Source: Desulfitobacterium dehalogenans ATCC 51507 (GTDB taxonomy: Bacteria > Bacillota > Desulfitobacteriia > Desulfitobacteriales > Desulfitobacteriaceae). Taken from it: 64,000 nucleotides of DNA. Below the pieces are notes generated by a model. The model was not told the DNA's origin, made no database searches, and saw only the letters and a list, made by a program, of their open reading frames with translations. The stretch is from assembly GCF_000243155.2 (NCBI RefSeq), contig NC_018017.1, positions 2,356,001 through 2,420,000 of the forward strand, in the 5' to 3' direction. This document shows positions 1 through 8,654 of the stretch, piece by piece (positions within the stretch are counted from its first letter, which is position 1; every line of letters begins with the position of its first letter). A program made the translations under genes and the position numbers.

Positions 1-819
1 AATTCTATGCCAATCTTCTTCATCGATCGAGATATTATAAACTTGGGCATTATCCTTGACATGGTTAAGTTGAGAAGCCTTAGGTATGGCAATGACATTC
101 TCCTGCTGTAAAACAAAGTATAGGAGTATTTGTTCAACGGTTATGCCATAGTTTTGAGCAATCTCTTGAACTAATGGGCTTCGGGCTATTTTTTGCCGTG
201 TACTCAGATTATGAGCCATGGGGCAGTAAGCCATCATAGGTACTTGATGAGCTTTGAGCCATGGCTGTAAATCATATTCAGTCCCCCGGGAATTTAAGTG
301 ATAGAGCACCTGATTTGTTGAACAGCTATCTCCTCCGGGTATTTGCCAAAGCTCTTTCATATCTTCCGTATCAAAGTTGGACACGCCCCAATGATTAATC
401 TTTCCCTGAGCTACTAATTCGTTCATGCACTCCACCGTTTCCGCAAGAGGGATATTCCCCCGCCAGTGGAGCAGATACAGATCAAGATAGTCTATGCCAA
501 GACGCCTTAGGGAAGCCTCACAGCTCTTGAAAATATTCTTGCGCCCAGCATGGTGAGGGTAGACTTTCGAGACGATATGAAGGGTTTCCCGAGGATAAGG
601 CTTGATCGCTTCTCCTACTAACTCCTCGGCCGCTCCGTCTCCATACATCTCGGCCGTATCGATCAAGGTCATTCCCCATTCGATTCCCATAGCCAGGGCT
701 TTGACCTCTTGCTGCCATAAGCGGCTTTTCTCCCCCATGTACCAGGTCCCTTGGCCAAGTTTGGGCAGTTTTGTTCCATCGGGCAGTAGGACTTCTTTGG
801 TGATTTTTTTATGGTTCAC
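1..819 (-). CDS. aldo/keto reductase, C-terminus cut by window edge
   Basis: Predicted NAD(P)H-dependent oxidoreductase of the aldo/keto reductase family, reducing carbonyl groups in the cytoplasm. The first 273 residues are in the window and the frame is open to base 1. I chose the GTG at 817-819 because GGGAGG stands 7-8 bases before it. The family tetrad is visible: Asp54 and Tyr59 in DTAEMYG, Lys85 in SKVYPHH and His118 in LLHW. The start lies 14 bases after the stop of the lipoate-ligase gene on the same strand, so the two are probably cotranscribed. The natural substrate cannot be told. Confidence 0.88.
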   Translation of the reverse strand, partial: MNHKKITKEVLLPDGTKLPKLGQGTWYMGEKSRLWQQEVKALAMGIEWGMTLIDTAEMYGDGAAEELVGEAIKPYPRETLHIVSKVYPHHAGRKNIFKSCEASLRRLGIDYLDLYLLHWRGNIPLAETVECMNELVAQGKINHWGVSNFDTEDMKELWQIPGGDSCSTNQVLYHLNSRGTEYDLQPWLKAHQVPMMAYCPMAHNLSTRQKIARSPLVQEIAQNYGITVEQILLYFVLQQENVIAIPKASQLNHVKDNAQVYNISIDEEDWHRI

Positions 820-833
820 TCTCTCTTCCTCCC

Positions 834-1841
834 TTATACGTCTTTTACCTTTTTATCAATCCATTCTTTCATATCTTGAAGAATCATCTGATCTTCTTCC
901 TGAATCTGAAGTGACTCTAAGGCAAGAAGCAATTCAGCACTATTTAGAGTTCGGTTAAGAAATGAAGCACTAATCTCCTGGATGAGGTGAGCATTCATAG
1001 CATCGGAATAGATAGTTGAATCAATAATCTTGCCTTGGCGCAGAGTGAAGCCTAATTCTATCCCGCCCCAAGGAAAACGGGTTTCCAGAACAAGGTCAAA
1101 TTGCGGCGTTTTACCGTACCGCCAATCCCAGGAAGAATATTTTTCATAAAGTCCACTAAGATCATAATCCCCGTCTGTTATATGCATCGGGTCCGAACAC
1201 GCACCGTATAAGCTTTGAAAGCTTTCCATCAAGGTCCCCTTCATCTCCTCAATGGACAAATTTGGTAAACAATTGCGGAGGTTGGTAATCCGGGATTGAA
1301 CCGACTGTACTCCCTTGGCCGCCATTTTTTCCTTGGATACTTGAAGGTACTTCCCTACTTTTTCCCCATCTACATGGACAAGAACTGTACCGTGGTGGTA
1401 AGCCTTATCTTTTTCAAAGTAAAAAGCATTCCCTGAAAACTTTTTCCCATCCACTGTCAGATCATTGCGACCGGTAAATTCTGCTTGAATACCTAAGCTG
1501 TTCACTCCCCCCAAGATGACCTGGAGCTGTCGATGCAAATCATAAAGCTCCCGATCCATAATAAAGGTGAAATTGAGGTTGCCTAAATCATGAAAAACTG
1601 CCCCTCCTCCGGAAAGGCGGCGGGCAAGTTTTCCCCCATCCTGTTCAAGAAGGGTGCAGCGGCATTCTTTCCAGGGATTTTGATTTCTTCCTATGACAAC
1701 AGTATTTTGATTTTGCCAAAGATAAAGGATGATCTGATTTTTCTCCACCTTATGGAAAAGGAATTCTTCCAGGGCCAGATTATACCAAGGGTCAAAGGAA
1801 TCAGAGAACACAATTTTGGTCTTTACGGTTTGACGAGACAT
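834..1841 (-). CDS. lplA: lipoate-protein ligase A
   Basis: Activates lipoate (or octanoate) with ATP and attaches it to the lipoyl domains of 2-oxoacid dehydrogenases or glycine-cleavage H protein. The family signature RRLSGGGAVFHDLGN is near residue 75, followed by the lysine region DLTVDGKKFSGNAF. The C-terminal third looks like the accessory domain of bacterial LplA (FDLVLETRFPWGGIELGFT), so this is a full-length ligase. A longer reading starts at the ATG of 1850, but there GGGAGG touches the start codon. The second ATG (1839-1841) lies 9 bases from that site and is preferred, giving 335 residues. Confidence 0.9.
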   Translation of the reverse strand: MSRQTVKTKIVFSDSFDPWYNLALEEFLFHKVEKNQIILYLWQNQNTVVIGRNQNPWKECRCTLLEQDGGKLARRLSGGGAVFHDLGNLNFTFIMDRELYDLHRQLQVILGGVNSLGIQAEFTGRNDLTVDGKKFSGNAFYFEKDKAYHHGTVLVHVDGEKVGKYLQVSKEKMAAKGVQSVQSRITNLRNCLPNLSIEEMKGTLMESFQSLYGACSDPMHITDGDYDLSGLYEKYSSWDWRYGKTPQFDLVLETRFPWGGIELGFTLRQGKIIDSTIYSDAMNAHLIQEISASFLNRTLNSAELLLALESLQIQEEDQMILQDMKEWIDKKVKDV

Positions 1842-1908
1842 GGGTACCATCCTCCCAAAGAAAATTTAAGAGCAAATTAAAACATATAGCATTACCTGGA
1901 GTTATCTT

Positions 1909-3258
1909 CTATTTTTTCCGAAACAGATAGTTCTTCATCACTTCCTTAGGGACGAGACTGCCACCGGTTGCCCAAACCAGATGGGTTCCTTTCTCCAATG
2001 CGTCTTCAAGCTGGTGGTTCCTAAGGTATTGAAGACCTTCATGGCATCTTAGAAGCCGTGCTGGACCAGCCATTCCTGCCAAGGATGAGGGCTCGCATTG
2101 TATCCCTTGTGTCCGATCGAGAGCCTGAAGCAAGCGGAAAAGTTCTTCATCCTCAATTGTGAAGGCTCCACTCAACAAACCTTCCATGATCTTTCCTACG
2201 AAGCTAGACGCTCTGCCGACTGCCAACCCATCTGCTTCGGTCTTGTTATCCAGTCCAATATCTTGAACGGCAATTCTGTCGTGGAGCCCCGTAGCCAACC
2301 CTAATAACATACAAGGGGAATGAGTTGGCTCAGCAAAGAAACAGTGTACATTATCTTTAAAAACTTGCTTTAGACCAAAGGCTACTCCACCCGGTCCACC
2401 TCCCACCCCGCAGGGCAAATAAACAAAAAGTGGATGATCAGCATCTACCCGCAGGTTCAACTCTAGTAATTGCTCCTTAAGTCTCAGTCCAGCTACAGCA
2501 TAGCCCAAAAATAAATCCCTGGAATTCTCATCGTCAACAAAATGACAGTGGGGATCTCCCTCAGCTTGTCTGCGTCCTTCTTCTACAGCTTTACTATAAT
2601 CAGATGTGTATTCAATTACTTCCACCCCTTTGGAGCGCAAAAGAGCCTTTTTCCACTCTTTTGCATCAGCAGACATATGGACAGTGACTTTAAAGCCCAA
2701 TTGGGCTCCCATCACACCGATGCTTAACCCCAGATTTCCTGTGGATCCCACAGCAATTCTATAGTGAGAGAAAATGTCTCTAAATGAAGAATTTATTAAA
2801 ATGGAATAATCGTCTTCTGTGGTCAATAAGCCCTGACTTATTCCAATTCCTTCAGCATGCTTGAGAACCTCATAGATCCCACCCCGTGCTTTGATGGAAC
2901 CGGAAACAGGCAGATAATTATCGCATTTCAACCAGATCTCTCCAGGTATCTGAACGCCATAATGGGATTCTAAATATCTGTGCATGCTCTCAATGGGGAT
3001 GACAGGTGATTCAATTAGACCTTGAGCCGGCTGTGTCTCCGGAAAGGCTTTAACTATGTAATGAGCAAAACGCCGCAGCCGTTCATCAGCATCGAGGATA
3101 TTGGAGAGATCAATTTCCCGTCGAGGCCCATGGAGTTTTTCAACTGATCTATAGTAAGGATTAATCCAGAAAGTCTCCCGAGCTGCAATCAAATCTTGTA
3201 TAACTGGAATATGGGATATGAACTCAGGGCTTTTAACTGTAATGTCTCGCTTATCCAC
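1909..3258 (-). CDS. dsdA: D-serine dehydratase (D-serine ammonia-lyase)
   Basis: PLP-dependent enzyme converting D-serine to pyruvate and ammonia. The 449-residue length fits DsdA. The PLP lysine is Lys123 in SGSIKARGG, and the phosphate-binding and glycine-rich loops [11 protein letters not shown] and [13 protein letters not shown] follow. The N-terminal cap typical of DsdA ([11 protein letters not shown]) is present. It would give detoxification and use of D-serine as a carbon and nitrogen source. It stands about 60 bases upstream of lplA and may share its transcript. No dsdC- or dsdX-like gene is beside it. Confidence 0.92.
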   Translation of the reverse strand: MDKRDITVKSPEFISHIPVIQDLIAARETFWINPYYRSVEKLHGPRREIDLSNILDADERLRRFAHYIVKAFPETQPAQGLIESPVIPIESMHRYLESHYGVQIPGEIWLKCDNYLPVSGSIKARGGIYEVLKHAEGIGISQGLLTTEDDYSILINSSFRDIFSHYRIAVGSTGNLGLSIGVMGAQLGFKVTVHMSADAKEWKKALLRSKGVEVIEYTSDYSKAVEEGRRQAEGDPHCHFVDDENSRDLFLGYAVAGLRLKEQLLELNLRVDADHPLFVYLPCGVGGGPGGVAFGLKQVFKDNVHCFFAEPTHSPCMLLGLATGLHDRIAVQDIGLDNKTEADGLAVGRASSFVGKIMEGLLSGAFTIEDEELFRLLQALDRTQGIQCEPSSLAGMAGPARLLRCHEGLQYLRNHQLEDALEKGTHLVWATGGSLVPKEVMKNYLFRKK

Positions 3259-3304
3259 CTAATTCCTCCTTTGTTTTCCTCTATGGCTCATTATATCCTG
3301 CCTT

Positions 3305-3346
3305 TACAAATAAAAACAGACTAGGAGTCCAGACCCTAATCTGTTT
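3305..3346 (-). terminator. Rho-independent terminator after the DUF6544-like gene
   Basis: An imperfect hairpin with arms AAACAGA (3314-3320) and TCTGTTT (3340-3346), plus inner TAGG/CCTA pairing. On the minus strand it is followed by a T-rich run (TTTTTATTTG). It lies about 30 bases after the stop at 3378 and before dsdA. Confidence 0.7.
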
Positions 3347-3377
3347 AACCTTCAATATTTCCCTGCATCCAGCATTC

Positions 3378-4238
3378 TTATAGCTCATATCGAAAAGGCT
3401 TGTTGTGCTCCAGTTCCTTGACTTTAAAATGATACCAGTGGAAATCACCCGTATCCAGTTTCCAGATGATATCCCCTTGGGAAGGAACATTAATTCCATT
3501 CAGTTCTTGATACTCTTGAATGACACAAGCCCATGTCTCCAGACGGTATTCTCCATCAAATTCTCCGTAGCGTTCGGCTTCGAAGCTGAGCACTTCACCT
3601 TGCTCATTAAAGGTGAAGACTCCTGAAGCGGTTACACCTTCATAACTCATGGTTGCTTCAGCTGATGTATCATTTATTTCTTGCCAATGAATATAATCAT
3701 TTAATGCCGCTGAGGGAGACCACATCATTTCAGCAAGATAGCGTAAGAGAGCCCCCTGATCCATTTCCTTTCCTTGACCATTGGCCAGAGTGACCATGGA
3801 CAGTACTTTAATCAGCATATGACCATGTCCATCAATATACTTATCTCGGCCTGATATATGTAATAAAGGTGCCATTTGAATATCAGCATACCATATAAAC
3901 CCAGGTTCGGCCATGCGAAAATACTGTTCGACCTGACCCTTCATCCAAGACTGATCTGCCTTTAATCTTAAGTTTATATCCTGTTTTGTCCTCGTGGCTA
4001 TCATCCGCTCTTTCCCCACAACTTGAGAGTGCAGAAGCCATTTTTGGACAGAAGGGGGAAGTTCTTCGAGATCTGAAAGTTGAACGATTCCTTGAGCACC
4101 TTCTATTCCTTTATAAAATTGCGTAACTTCTTTAGCAACCATTTGGCTAAATCGAATTTTAGCAATTGCAGTTACAGCGGCACAGACTATGAAAACAATA
4201 AGAATTATAGCGAGAATAACAAGAAGAATTTTCCCCAC
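3378..4238 (-). CDS. DUF6544-like membrane-anchored protein
   Basis: A 286-residue protein of unknown function. Residues 3-25 are a single strongly hydrophobic segment; the rest is soluble and probably outside the membrane. The sequence PPSVQKWLLHSQVVG near residue 60, followed by a QSWMKGQVEQYF block, resembles what I remember of the DUF6544 (DUF6920) family; this is recall, not a search. The start is GTG with AAGGGGG upstream. It is separated from rsgA by a perfect 14-bp palindrome (4302-4331) and has its own terminator. Confidence 0.75.
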   Translation of the reverse strand: MGKILLVILAIILIVFIVCAAVTAIAKIRFSQMVAKEVTQFYKGIEGAQGIVQLSDLEELPPSVQKWLLHSQVVGKERMIATRTKQDINLRLKADQSWMKGQVEQYFRMAEPGFIWYADIQMAPLLHISGRDKYIDGHGHMLIKVLSMVTLANGQGKEMDQGALLRYLAEMMWSPSAALNDYIHWQEINDTSAEATMSYEGVTASGVFTFNEQGEVLSFEAERYGEFDGEYRLETWACVIQEYQELNGINVPSQGDIIWKLDTGDFHWYHFKVKELEHNKPFRYEL

Positions 4239-4301
4239 TGGAAATCCCCCTTAATCATTTATATCACTTAGAGCTCAAGTTGTACTGTTCACATGAATAG
4301 G

Positions 4302-4331
4302 TATGGAAATGGTCAAATGACCATTTCCATA
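4302..4331. repeat. perfect 14-bp palindrome between rsgA and the DUF6544-like gene
   Basis: Arms TATGGAAATGGTCA (4302-4315) and TGACCATTTCCATA (4318-4331) are exactly complementary around two bases (AA). On the minus strand no T-run follows, so it is not a clear terminator for rsgA. On the plus strand TTTTT follows after 5 bases. Its centre carries ATGGTCA/TGACCAT, also found in the operator at 8658-8678. It may be a protein-binding site for the DUF6544-like gene or an RNA stem. Confidence 0.75.
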
Positions 4332-4378
4332 AAGCCTTTTTATAAATTTTTATTGAACAATTTAATTGAAGCTGGACT

Positions 4379-5476
4379 CTAGCGTTTAGTCTGATAGTGC
4401 TCTTTGAGCTGCTGATTGATTTTTTTCCACTTCTTCTTTTCTTCAAGCTGTTCATGAAGATTCGTCTTGCGGGAAATATATCGGGATTCCCGTTGCAGCT
4501 TTTTAAAGCTTTCATAACGTTCTTCGCTGATAATTCCTTTAGTGATAGCCTTTTGCACTGCGCAGCCGGGCTCTCTTTCATGCTGACAATCGGAGAAACG
4601 GCAGTTCCTGGCATAGGCTGTGATATCTTCAAAGGCTTCATTTAAGCCCTCTCCGCTACCAATAAGTTGAATCTCCCGCATACCCGGAGTATCAATCAAA
4701 ACCCCTCCCTGAGGTAGAAGAAAAAGCTCTCGAGCAGTTGTGGTGTGGCGGCCCCGACTATCCTTATCTCGGACTTCATAGGTAAGCTGAATAGTTTGAC
4801 CTAAGAGATAGTTGACTAAAGTAGACTTCCCTACTCCTGATGATCCCAACAGCGCGATGGTTTGCCCCTGCCGAATAGAGGCCGTTACGGCACTGATCCC
4901 ATCTCCTGTGGCACAGCTTATGGGCAGGATATCCACACCGGGAGCGGCATTTTGAACTTGTCCGATTTTCTCTTGAACATCATCACAAAGATCTGTCTTA
5001 CTCAAAACGATGACAGGATTTGCCCCGCTCTCCCAAGCAAGGGTAAGGTAACGCTCGATTCTTCGCACATTAAAATCAAGATTCAGAGCATTGACGAGAA
5101 ACACTGTGTCAATGTTTGTGGCAACAATCTGCTCCTCCGAGGTTTTTCCGGCGACTTTGCGTGAAAACTTGCTTTTTCTGGGCAATATGCTCTGAATGAC
5201 GGCATCCTGATCTTCATGATCTATCATGCTCTCCGCCCTATACTCCAGAACGACCCAATCTCCTACTGCGGGAAAATCGCTGCGTTCTAAAGCTGCATAA
5301 CGCATTTTCCCTGAAATAACGGCCCAAACTTCGCCAAATTCCGTCCATACTTTAAATCGATTGCGATACTCCGCTGATATGCGGCCCGGATAGAAACCAC
5401 GCTCTAAATAGGGGTGAAAACGATTGCTCAAAGCGTCATTCCAACCCAGTTCTTTAAGTTCATATTTGCAATTCAG
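4379..5476 (-). CDS. rsgA: ribosome small-subunit GTPase RsgA, apparent CTG start
   Basis: Circularly permuted GTPase that assists late 30S subunit maturation. Order: N-terminal OB fold, G4-like SKTDLCD, Walker A GSSGVGKST, G3 DTPGMRE, then a C-terminal zinc-binding knuckle with CRFSDCQHEREPGC. The first standard start in frame is a TTG at 5431 with no ribosome-binding site, and it removes the family N-terminus. Upstream the frame stays open through ELKELGWNDAL, which matches the usual RsgA beginning. The only well-placed signal is AAGGAGG, 8 bases before a CTG at 5474-5476. CTG is therefore proposed as the start (365 residues). A promoter, leader ORF and hairpin lie upstream. Confidence 0.88.
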   Translation of the reverse strand: MNCKYELKELGWNDALSNRFHPYLERGFYPGRISAEYRNRFKVWTEFGEVWAVISGKMRYAALERSDFPAVGDWVVLEYRAESMIDHEDQDAVIQSILPRKSKFSRKVAGKTSEEQIVATNIDTVFLVNALNLDFNVRRIERYLTLAWESGANPVIVLSKTDLCDDVQEKIGQVQNAAPGVDILPISCATGDGISAVTASIRQGQTIALLGSSGVGKSTLVNYLLGQTIQLTYEVRDKDSRGRHTTTARELFLLPQGGVLIDTPGMREIQLIGSGEGLNEAFEDITAYARNCRFSDCQHEREPGCAVQKAITKGIISEERYESFKKLQRESRYISRKTNLHEQLEEKKKWKKINQQLKEHYQTKR

Positions 5477-5505
5477 ATGGGAGCCCTCCTTGACTTGTGT
5501 AGTAA

Positions 5506-5562
5506 GTCACGGAAGTCCCGTTTTAGATGAGAGTGTCAACTAAAAATACGGCCTTTCGTGAC
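5506..5562 (-). promoter_or_regulatory. leader hairpin upstream of rsgA
   Basis: A long imperfect inverted repeat. The arm starting GTCACGGAAG (5506-5526) pairs with the arm ending CTTTCGTGAC (5540-5562); GTCACG/CGTGAC and TTTAG/CTAAA are exact ends. It is transcribed as part of the rsgA leader if the promoter at 5647-5674 is used. The right arm lies wholly inside the 25-codon leader ORF, so ribosomes on that ORF would open the stem. No T-run follows, so it is more likely a translational or processing element than a terminator. Confidence 0.5.
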
Positions 5563-5613
5563 GTTGAAAAACTGATTGAACTGTAAAACAATGACCGACT
5601 CTTTATTTACCAT
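5536..5613 (-). CDS. putative 25-residue leader peptide of rsgA
   Basis: ATG at 5611-5613, stop TGA at 5536-5538. GAGGTG stands 7 bases before the ATG. The product begins MVNKESVIVLQF and ends KGRIFS, with no obvious run of one amino acid. It lies between a good promoter and rsgA and overlaps one arm of the leader hairpin. The evidence is the ribosome-binding site and the arrangement only; it could be chance. Confidence 0.35.
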   Translation of the reverse strand: MVNKESVIVLQFNQFFNVTKGRIFS

Positions 5614-5646
5614 AATTCAACACCTCACAATCTTTAAGCTACAATA

Positions 5647-5674
5647 ATTGTACGCTTAATGGGAAATAAATCAA
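5647..5674 (-). promoter_or_regulatory. probable sigma-A promoter for rsgA
   Basis: On the minus strand: -35 TTGATT (5669-5674), 16-base spacer, -10 TACAAT (5647-5652). It stands just downstream of the terminator of the preceding operon and about 30 bases before the leader ORF. Confidence 0.55.
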
Positions 5675-5690
5675 GCTCCTTTGGAGTCTC

Positions 5691-5725
5691 AATGAAAAAT
5701 CGCCTAAGTTTTTACACTCAGGCGA
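5691..5725 (-). terminator. terminator of the floA operon
   Basis: Arms TCGCCT (5700-5705) and AGGCGA (5720-5725) with further inner pairs. Read on the minus strand it is followed by TTTTTCATT. It lies about 50 bases after the stop of the last gene of the DUF1836-nfeD-floA operon. Confidence 0.8.
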
Positions 5726-5772
5726 CTAATCAGTAACCTTTACTATTGTTCAAACCTATGCTTTGCTCCAGA

Positions 5773-6366
5773 TTAACCTCTTCTTTTATCAGAGAATTTG
5801 CTGTAAGCCCGAGGCTTACCCAGCACCTCTGCCCAAATAACTCCTTGTACAAGCGGATTTTCAGACAATGCTGGGAAAGCAGCTCTTTCATGATCTATGG
5901 GCTTAGGAGAAGTGTTCCTCGGTTTACGCTCAGGTTTCCCAAGGGATTCCCTTCTTATTTCTCCTTCTCTTCCAAAAGCCCCTTCGCTGCCCGCGCTCCC
6001 TTCAACACCAACGGTTCCTTCAGTTCCCCAAGACCCTTCCGTAGAGAAGCCCTCAACTCTTTCAGTGCCTTCTCCACGATAGTCCTGAGTGGTACTCGGA
6101 TATCTTTTGACAGTAGATGGACGAGAAGGTTGGCCTACAGGCTCTTCTTTAGGGAACAATTCCCGTTCCAGTTCCTCAAACATCTCTCGCCAACTTGGCC
6201 GGGTAGACTTTGTTTCCTGCCGTGAATAAGGAGTACGGCTGCGTTGTGGTCCCTGAGGTCCAGTATTAGATGGACGTCGGTTTTGTGGTTTTTTCTTATC
6301 CGAACCGAAGATTGTTGCAACTGCATAGATGAAAATTATAATAGGTAACCATGAGAATAAATCCAT
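5773..6366 (-). CDS. membrane-anchored, disordered protein downstream of floA
   Basis: A 197-residue protein without a recognised domain. Residues 4-20 form one membrane segment, followed by a basic stretch (DKKKPQNRR) that suggests the rest is cytoplasmic. Residues 85-150 are low-complexity, with repeated E-G pairs such as EGTVGVEGSAGSEG. The last 40 residues (NPLVQGVIWAEVLGKPRAY) look ordered and may be a docking motif. The gene starts about 15 bases after floA and is followed by the operon terminator, so a role with the FloA/NfeD membrane scaffold is inferred only from position. Confidence 0.75.
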   Translation of the reverse strand: MDLFSWLPIIIFIYAVATIFGSDKKKPQNRRPSNTGPQGPQRSRTPYSRQETKSTRPSWREMFEELERELFPKEEPVGQPSRPSTVKRYPSTTQDYRGEGTERVEGFSTEGSWGTEGTVGVEGSAGSEGAFGREGEIRRESLGKPERKPRNTSPKPIDHERAAFPALSENPLVQGVIWAEVLGKPRAYSKFSDKRRG

Positions 6367-6381
6367 TCCATCTTCACCACC

Positions 6382-7377
6382 CTACTTTTTCGGGTTGGGG
6401 TCAGTGTTAGGGTTGCTGGAACGAGCAATGTTATCCCGCATACTCGTGTCAGCCATAATATTTTGCATATTGTAATAATCCATAACTCCCAGTTTTCCTT
6501 CTTTTAATGCTCCTGCTAAAGCTCTGGGCACTTCAGATTCGGCCTCAACAACTTTTGCACGCATTTCTTGAACATAGGCAATCATTTCCTGCTCTTTGGC
6601 TACCGCCATAGCTCTACGCTCCTCAGCTTTAGCTTGGGCAATGCGCTTATCTGCCTCCGCTTGGTCTGTTTGCAGTTGAGCACCGATATTCTTACCCACA
6701 TCCACATCGGCAATATCGATGGAGAGAATCTCAAAGGCCGTTCCTGAATCTAAGCCTTTGGCCAAAACCGTACGAGATACCATGTCTGGGTTTTCCAAAA
6801 CTTGCTCATGAGACTGAGATGAACCGATACTGGTGACAATTCCCTCTCCGACACGGGCGATAATGGTTTCCTCTCCTGCTCCACCGACGAGACGATCGAT
6901 ATTGGCACGAACGGTTACCCGGGCTTTGACACGAAGCTCGATTCCATTCTTAGCCACAGCAGAGACAATAGGCGTTTCAATGACTTTAGGGTTAACGGAC
7001 ATTTGAACTGCTTCTAATACATCACGGCCTGCCAGGTCGATAGCGGCAGCTCTTTCAAATTGGAGAGGAATAGCTGCACGTTCCGCTGCAATCAGAGCAT
7101 TGATGACTTTATCCACATTACCGCCGGCCAGATAATGGGCTTCCAACTGAGCGGTGGTCACATGTAATCCGGCTTTATGGGCCTTAATTAAGGGATTGAC
7201 GATCCGAGAAGGAGTAACACGTCTTAATCGCATTCCGATTAAAGTAAAGATCCCTACATTAACACCTGCGGCCAAAGCTGAAATCCAAAGGCCTACGGGA
7301 ATAAAGGTAAATACGATACTGATAAGAATAAAAGCTAACGCTAAAAGAATGATTGGCACTAAACTTCCAATGGTCAT
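6382..7377 (-). CDS. floA: flotillin-like protein FloA
   Basis: Membrane scaffold of the SPFH family that forms foci and organises functional membrane microdomains. An N-terminal hydrophobic hairpin (about residues 5-45, with [16 protein letters not shown]) is followed by the SPFH core and an Ala/Glu/Arg-rich coiled coil (about 230-290, e.g. [17 protein letters not shown]). A longer frame begins with GTG at 7401, but that GTG is part of the GGAGGTG ribosome-binding site. Starting at the ATG of 7375-7377 gives 331 residues, the length I recall for Bacillus FloA. A GCCC-TTTT-GGGC hairpin lies between the site and this ATG. nfeD is directly upstream, as in many Firmicutes. Confidence 0.9.
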   Translation of the reverse strand: MTIGSLVPIILLALAFILISIVFTFIPVGLWISALAAGVNVGIFTLIGMRLRRVTPSRIVNPLIKAHKAGLHVTTAQLEAHYLAGGNVDKVINALIAAERAAIPLQFERAAAIDLAGRDVLEAVQMSVNPKVIETPIVSAVAKNGIELRVKARVTVRANIDRLVGGAGEETIIARVGEGIVTSIGSSQSHEQVLENPDMVSRTVLAKGLDSGTAFEILSIDIADVDVGKNIGAQLQTDQAEADKRIAQAKAEERRAMAVAKEQEMIAYVQEMRAKVVEAESEVPRALAGALKEGKLGVMDYYNMQNIMADTSMRDNIARSSNPNTDPNPKK

Positions 7378-7420
7378 ATCATTCGCCCAAAAGGGCTTCA
7401 CCTCCGATTTTTATAGTCTA

Positions 7421-7897
7421 CTAAGAAATTTTCCGGACGATAACCCGTGTCCCTTCCACTGCAATAACTTTTACTTTACTGTGAATTTCGACGAAACCTC
7501 CTTCTGTAACAACATCCAATCTTTTGCCATTAAAGTCTGCTGTTCCAGCTGGACGCAAGGGACTGAGTGCCACGCCCTCATAACCCACATAGCTCTCCAG
7601 ATCCGGAGTAGGAGCGACATAGCCCTCATTATTGGATTGTTTGGCATTTAATGAAAATCGCTTCCAAAACCGCCGCGTGCGGGGAAATCGAAAGCTTAAA
7701 GCGATAAGAATTCCCAGGACAAGCAGAAAACTGCAGACATAAGCCACCCCATGTAAAGCAGATTCTGCCGTCAGGAAAATTCCTGTCGATAAAAGAACCA
7801 GCCCCGCTATCCCTAAGATTCCACCAGGAATAAAAATCTCCAAAAACAAGAAACATAAACCCAGAATAATTAAAGACACTACCCCGCCAGTCACCAT
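7421..7897 (-). CDS. NfeD family membrane protein (short form)
   Basis: Usual partner of flotillin-like proteins. Three to four membrane helices fill residues 5-80 (with LEIFIPGGILGIAGLVLL). A C-terminal OB-fold of about 60 residues follows (YVGYEGVALSPLRPAGTADFNG ... VEGTRVIVRKIS, split here for brevity). The N-terminal ClpP-like protease domain of long NfeD proteins is absent, so this is the short type. Start ATG with GGAGGG 8 bases upstream. It lies between the DUF1836 gene and floA in one operon. Confidence 0.88.
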   Translation of the reverse strand: MVTGGVVSLIILGLCFLFLEIFIPGGILGIAGLVLLSTGIFLTAESALHGVAYVCSFLLVLGILIALSFRFPRTRRFWKRFSLNAKQSNNEGYVAPTPDLESYVGYEGVALSPLRPAGTADFNGKRLDVVTEGGFVEIHSKVKVIAVEGTRVIVRKIS

Positions 7898-7939
7898 AAG
7901 TTCTTCCCTCCTCTCGATTTTATAATGTATATCATTTTT

Positions 7940-8527
7940 TTATTGGGGCTCTTGTGGAATATTGGTTGGAGAAATATTCTTCAACCATTGTTGAGCTATT
8001 TGCTTATAGAGATTTGCCCTGGCCAAAAGATTTAAAATGACTAGGGTCGCAGCCACTTTATCTTTGTCATCTACGCTAAGATCTTCGCCTGCTAAAATTT
8101 GATTGACTTCCTTGGGCAGTTGTTCAAGAGAAGTAACCCAATCCTTTTGGGAGAGATCAAAGATCTCGCTGTAATACCCGTATAGCTTGGCAGGGTTAAT
8201 TCGGTCATCGGTATTATCAGCAAGGTTGAGGTTAACAAACCCCAATAATTGGGATGCTTCCTCGAGGGATAGGATATTTCTTAGATCGTTGATTAAAAGA
8301 ATGTTGGCAACCTGCTCTCGGGTATATTTCTTCTTATGAGGATTAGGCAGATACTTCCTCTTCACCCAATTCTGTATATGGGTGTTATTAATATCATTCT
8401 GACTGACTCGTTGAGCTACTTCCACCACCTGTGAAAGCATCATAGAATCCAGTTCCAGATAAGGTAATGCTTTCTTCTTCGGTTCAAAGTGGTTTGCTAT
8501 TTCAATGATATCCTTCAGATAATTCAT
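7940..8527 (-). CDS. DUF1836 protein, probable regulator of the floA operon
   Basis: A 195-residue protein matching the DUF1836 pattern. The first half looks like a MerR-type winged helix: IQNWVKRKYLPNPHKKKYTREQVANILLINDLR, here residues about 65-98 (read as two pieces, IQNWVKRKYLP and KKYTREQVANILL). The rest is helical. It has AGGAGGTGA before its ATG and is the first gene behind a perfect-consensus promoter with a palindrome in the spacer. Autoregulation through that palindrome is an attractive inference. No experimentally known function is claimed. Confidence 0.75.
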   Translation of the reverse strand: MNYLKDIIEIANHFEPKKKALPYLELDSMMLSQVVEVAQRVSQNDINNTHIQNWVKRKYLPNPHKKKYTREQVANILLINDLRNILSLEEASQLLGFVNLNLADNTDDRINPAKLYGYYSEIFDLSQKDWVTSLEQLPKEVNQILAGEDLSVDDKDKVAATLVILNLLARANLYKQIAQQWLKNISPTNIPQEPQ

Positions 8528-8654
8528 AAATTGGTCACCTCCTTTTCTATCCTTCTCCCATATACCGCGACACTTATCTTAAAGCAGATTACAAACGTCT
8601 TCATTAACTTATTTCATCATCTTTCTTAGCTCGTTATGTAATCTATTTAACTAT

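Noticed and set aside
602-958. 118-residue plus-strand ORF
   Set aside because: Antisense to the aldo/keto reductase and lplA ends, no ribosome-binding site, composition of a shadow frame.
4264-4641. 125-residue minus-strand ORF
   Set aside because: It is a different frame of the end of rsgA, has no family resemblance, and crosses the perfect palindrome.
5746-6225. 159-residue plus-strand ORF with Pro/Ser-rich product
   Set aside because: It mirrors the low-complexity Glu/Gly repeats of the minus-strand gene after floA, which has the RBS, operon position and terminator.
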